From assembly GCA_902479205.1 (NCBI GenBank), contig CABSNX010000114.1:1-6432 (forward strand): 6,432 nucleotides of DNA, given 5' to 3'. The notes beneath the pieces were generated by a model that was not told the DNA's origin, did no database searches, and saw only the letters and a program-made list of their open reading frames with translations. This DNA is from an uncultured Collinsella sp. GTDB lineage: Bacteria > Actinomycetota > Coriobacteriia > Coriobacteriales > Coriobacteriaceae. The translations under genes were made by a program, and so were the position numbers. Shown here piece after piece: positions 5,741 to 6,432 of the stretch; the first letter of the stretch is position 1, and each line of letters opens with the position of its first letter.

Positions 5741-5831
5741 GAAGGCCGTACGGGCTAACCCCTGAAAACACTCCGCAGACCAGAAACGCCCCCGTTCGTA
5801 GCTCCGAAGGAGCAGAACGGGGGCGTTTCAT
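5670..5831 (-). CDS. Doubtful 53-aa reading frame
   Basis: On the minus strand ATG (5829-5831) to TGA (5670-5672) encodes 53 residues, beginning MKRPRSAPSELRTG and ending GRRLGYELGLKI. There is no ribosome binding site before the ATG, and the first third is the terminator hairpin itself. A second minus-strand frame over the same bases is also open, ending in VDGGLATNWG. Open frames on a repeat element of this G+C content are easily accidental, so I think it is more likely part of a noncoding element than a gene. No known domain is recognised. Confidence 0.12.
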   Translation of the reverse strand: MKRPRSAPSELRTGAFLVCGVFSGVSPYGLLQLRSNQGIWGGRRLGYELGLKI

Positions 5832-5871
5832 TGGTCGAGGACGTTTTCAGGGGTTAGCCCGTACGCCCTTC
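5741..5871. repeat. 131-nt coaxial inverted repeat between ackA and pta
   Basis: Left arm 5741-5769 and right arm 5843-5871 are complementary at 28 of 29 positions; the only mismatch is C5746/C5866. The innermost 23 positions of the arms (5747-5769 and 5843-5865) pair perfectly. The core hairpin 5784-5828 has exactly the same centre of symmetry (5806), and 14 bases separate arm from core on each side. Short GACCA/TGGTC and CTC/GAG pairs also fit in those separators. The whole block can form one long hairpin in RNA from either strand, or a cruciform. No target-site duplication is seen at its edges. It resembles a small nonautonomous or REP-like element, or an elaborated bidirectional terminator. 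The identity is inferred. Confidence 0.8.
5784..5828. terminator. Bidirectional terminator hairpin between convergent ackA and pta
   Basis: AAACGCCCCCGTTC (5784-5797) pairs perfectly with GAACGGGGGCGTTT (5815-5828). The loop closes further with GCTCC (5801-5805) / GGAGC (5809-5813) around GAA. It reads AAA...TTT on both strands, so it can end transcription from either side, although the T-run is only three bases. It is the best terminator candidate for pta, whose stop codon is 59 bases away, because ackA already has its own terminator at 5557-5592. Confidence 0.75.
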
Positions 5872-5886
5872 GGGGGAGTGCGTCCG

Positions 5887-6414
5887 CTACTCAGCCATCT
5901 GAGCCTGGACGGCGGTGATGGCCACGACACCCACGATGTCGTCGGCAGAGCAGCCGCGCGACAGGTCGTTGACCGGCTTGGCGATGCCCTGCAGGATGGG
6001 ACCGTAGGCGTCAGCGCCAGCGAAGCGCTGGACCAGCTTGTAGCCGATGTTGCCTGCCTCGAGGTCGGGGAACACGAGCACGTTGGCCTTGCCGGCAACG
6101 GAGGAGCCGGGAGCCTTGAGCTGGGCGACGGTGGGGACGATGGCGGCATCGAGCTGCAGGTCGCCGTCGATGGCGAGCTCGGGAGCCTTCTCCTTGCAGA
6201 ACTTCACGGCCTCCTGGACCTTCTTGGCGACCTCGCCACCGGCGGAGCCCATGGTGGAGTAGGAGAGCATGGCCACGTGCGGCTCGACATTGCCCATGAA
6301 GGTGGACCAGGAGTGGGCCGAGGCGATGGCGATCTCGGAGAGCTCGTCGGAGGACGGGTTGATGTTGAGGCCGCAGTCGGCGAAGATCAGCGTGCCGTCG
6401 GTGCCGAACTGCGG
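5887..6414 (-). CDS. pta: Phosphate acetyltransferase, C-terminal half (5' cut by contig end)
   Basis: It catalyses acetyl-CoA plus phosphate to acetyl phosphate plus CoA, feeding acetate kinase. The last 175 residues and the TAG stop (5887-5889) are present; a full enzyme is about 320-340 aa, so roughly half is missing upstream. The apparent start MYKRQ is adapter sequence (6415-6432), and the true protein is entered at PQFGTDGT. Family motifs in order, counted from that Pro: ADCGLNINPSSDELSEIAI (12-30), AMLSYSTMGSA (48-58), DLQLDAAIVP (85-94), APGSSVAGKANVLVFPDL (101-118), AGNIGYK (120-126), GPILQGIAKPVNDLSRGCSADDIV (138-161). Ser152, Arg153 and Asp159 should correspond to S309, R310 and D316, active-site residues of the Methanosarcina enzyme. 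Having Pta beside AckA is expected metabolically. The convergent orientation means they are not one operon here. Confidence 0.95.
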   Translation of the reverse strand, partial: PQFGTDGTLIFADCGLNINPSSDELSEIAIASAHSWSTFMGNVEPHVAMLSYSTMGSAGGEVAKKVQEAVKFCKEKAPELAIDGDLQLDAAIVPTVAQLKAPGSSVAGKANVLVFPDLEAGNIGYKLVQRFAGADAYGPILQGIAKPVNDLSRGCSADDIVGVVAITAVQAQMAE

Positions 6415-6432
6415 CTGTCTCTTATACACATC
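6415..6432 (-). other. Nextera mosaic-end adapter (library artefact)
   Basis: The last 18 bases are the reverse complement of the Tn5 mosaic end followed by the start of the Nextera adapter. They continue in frame with pta and create a false MYKRQ start. Genomic sequence ends at 6414. Confidence 0.97.

Noticed and set aside
5741..5871. Inverted repeat as a true insertion sequence
   Set aside because: There is no transposase, no target-site duplication at the edges and only 131 nt, so at most it is a nonautonomous element.

Overview
The window is a complete 6.4-kb assembled contig, not a cut-out of a chromosome. Both ends still carry Illumina/Nextera library adapter (1-47 and 6415-6432), and the biological insert is 48-6414. 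The insert is G+C rich, its genes have classical AAAGGA-type ribosome binding sites, and the proteins look like those of an anaerobic, acetate-forming gut actinobacterium. My best guess is Collinsella or another member of the Coriobacteriia. This is an inference from protein style and codon use; there is no rRNA or other taxonomic marker here.

Left part (48-2865, all + strand): the C-terminal three quarters of a membrane zinc metallopeptidase of the YugP type; a 12-bp stem-loop; xseA and xseB, the two subunits of exodeoxyribonuclease VII, 42 nt apart; and a small histidine-triad (HIT/HINT) nucleotide-binding protein. The HIT gene has a perfect TATAAT box lying inside a short inverted repeat just upstream.

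Middle part (2866-5592): a terminator-like stem-loop, then two full-length tandem acetate kinase genes, each 392 aa and about 60% identical by my own hand alignment. Each is followed by a strong Rho-independent terminator, and the second has its own AT-rich promoter region. They are therefore probably separately expressed paralogues and not one operon. Both keep the catalytic Asn, Arg, Asp, Arg and Glu of acetate kinase. Both lack the usual acetate-pocket Phe (Ala here) and the usual His of the HRVVHGG motif (Gln here). The first copy has further active-site substitutions although its codon use is the more biased of the two.

Right part (5593-6414): a roughly 290-base gap that contains a striking 131-nt inverted repeat built symmetrically around a terminator-like hairpin. 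It is followed by the C-terminal half of phosphate acetyltransferase (pta) on the opposite strand, cut by the contig end. Pta (acetyl-CoA to acetyl phosphate) and AckA (acetyl phosphate plus ADP to acetate plus ATP) form the substrate-level ATP-generating acetate pathway. The genes sit together but converge, which differs from the common pta-ackA operon.

No transfer RNA, ribosomal RNA, CRISPR array, transposase or phage gene was seen. The most interesting items are the diverged ackA pair, the dyad elements upstream of each copy, and the large coaxial inverted repeat between ackA and pta.
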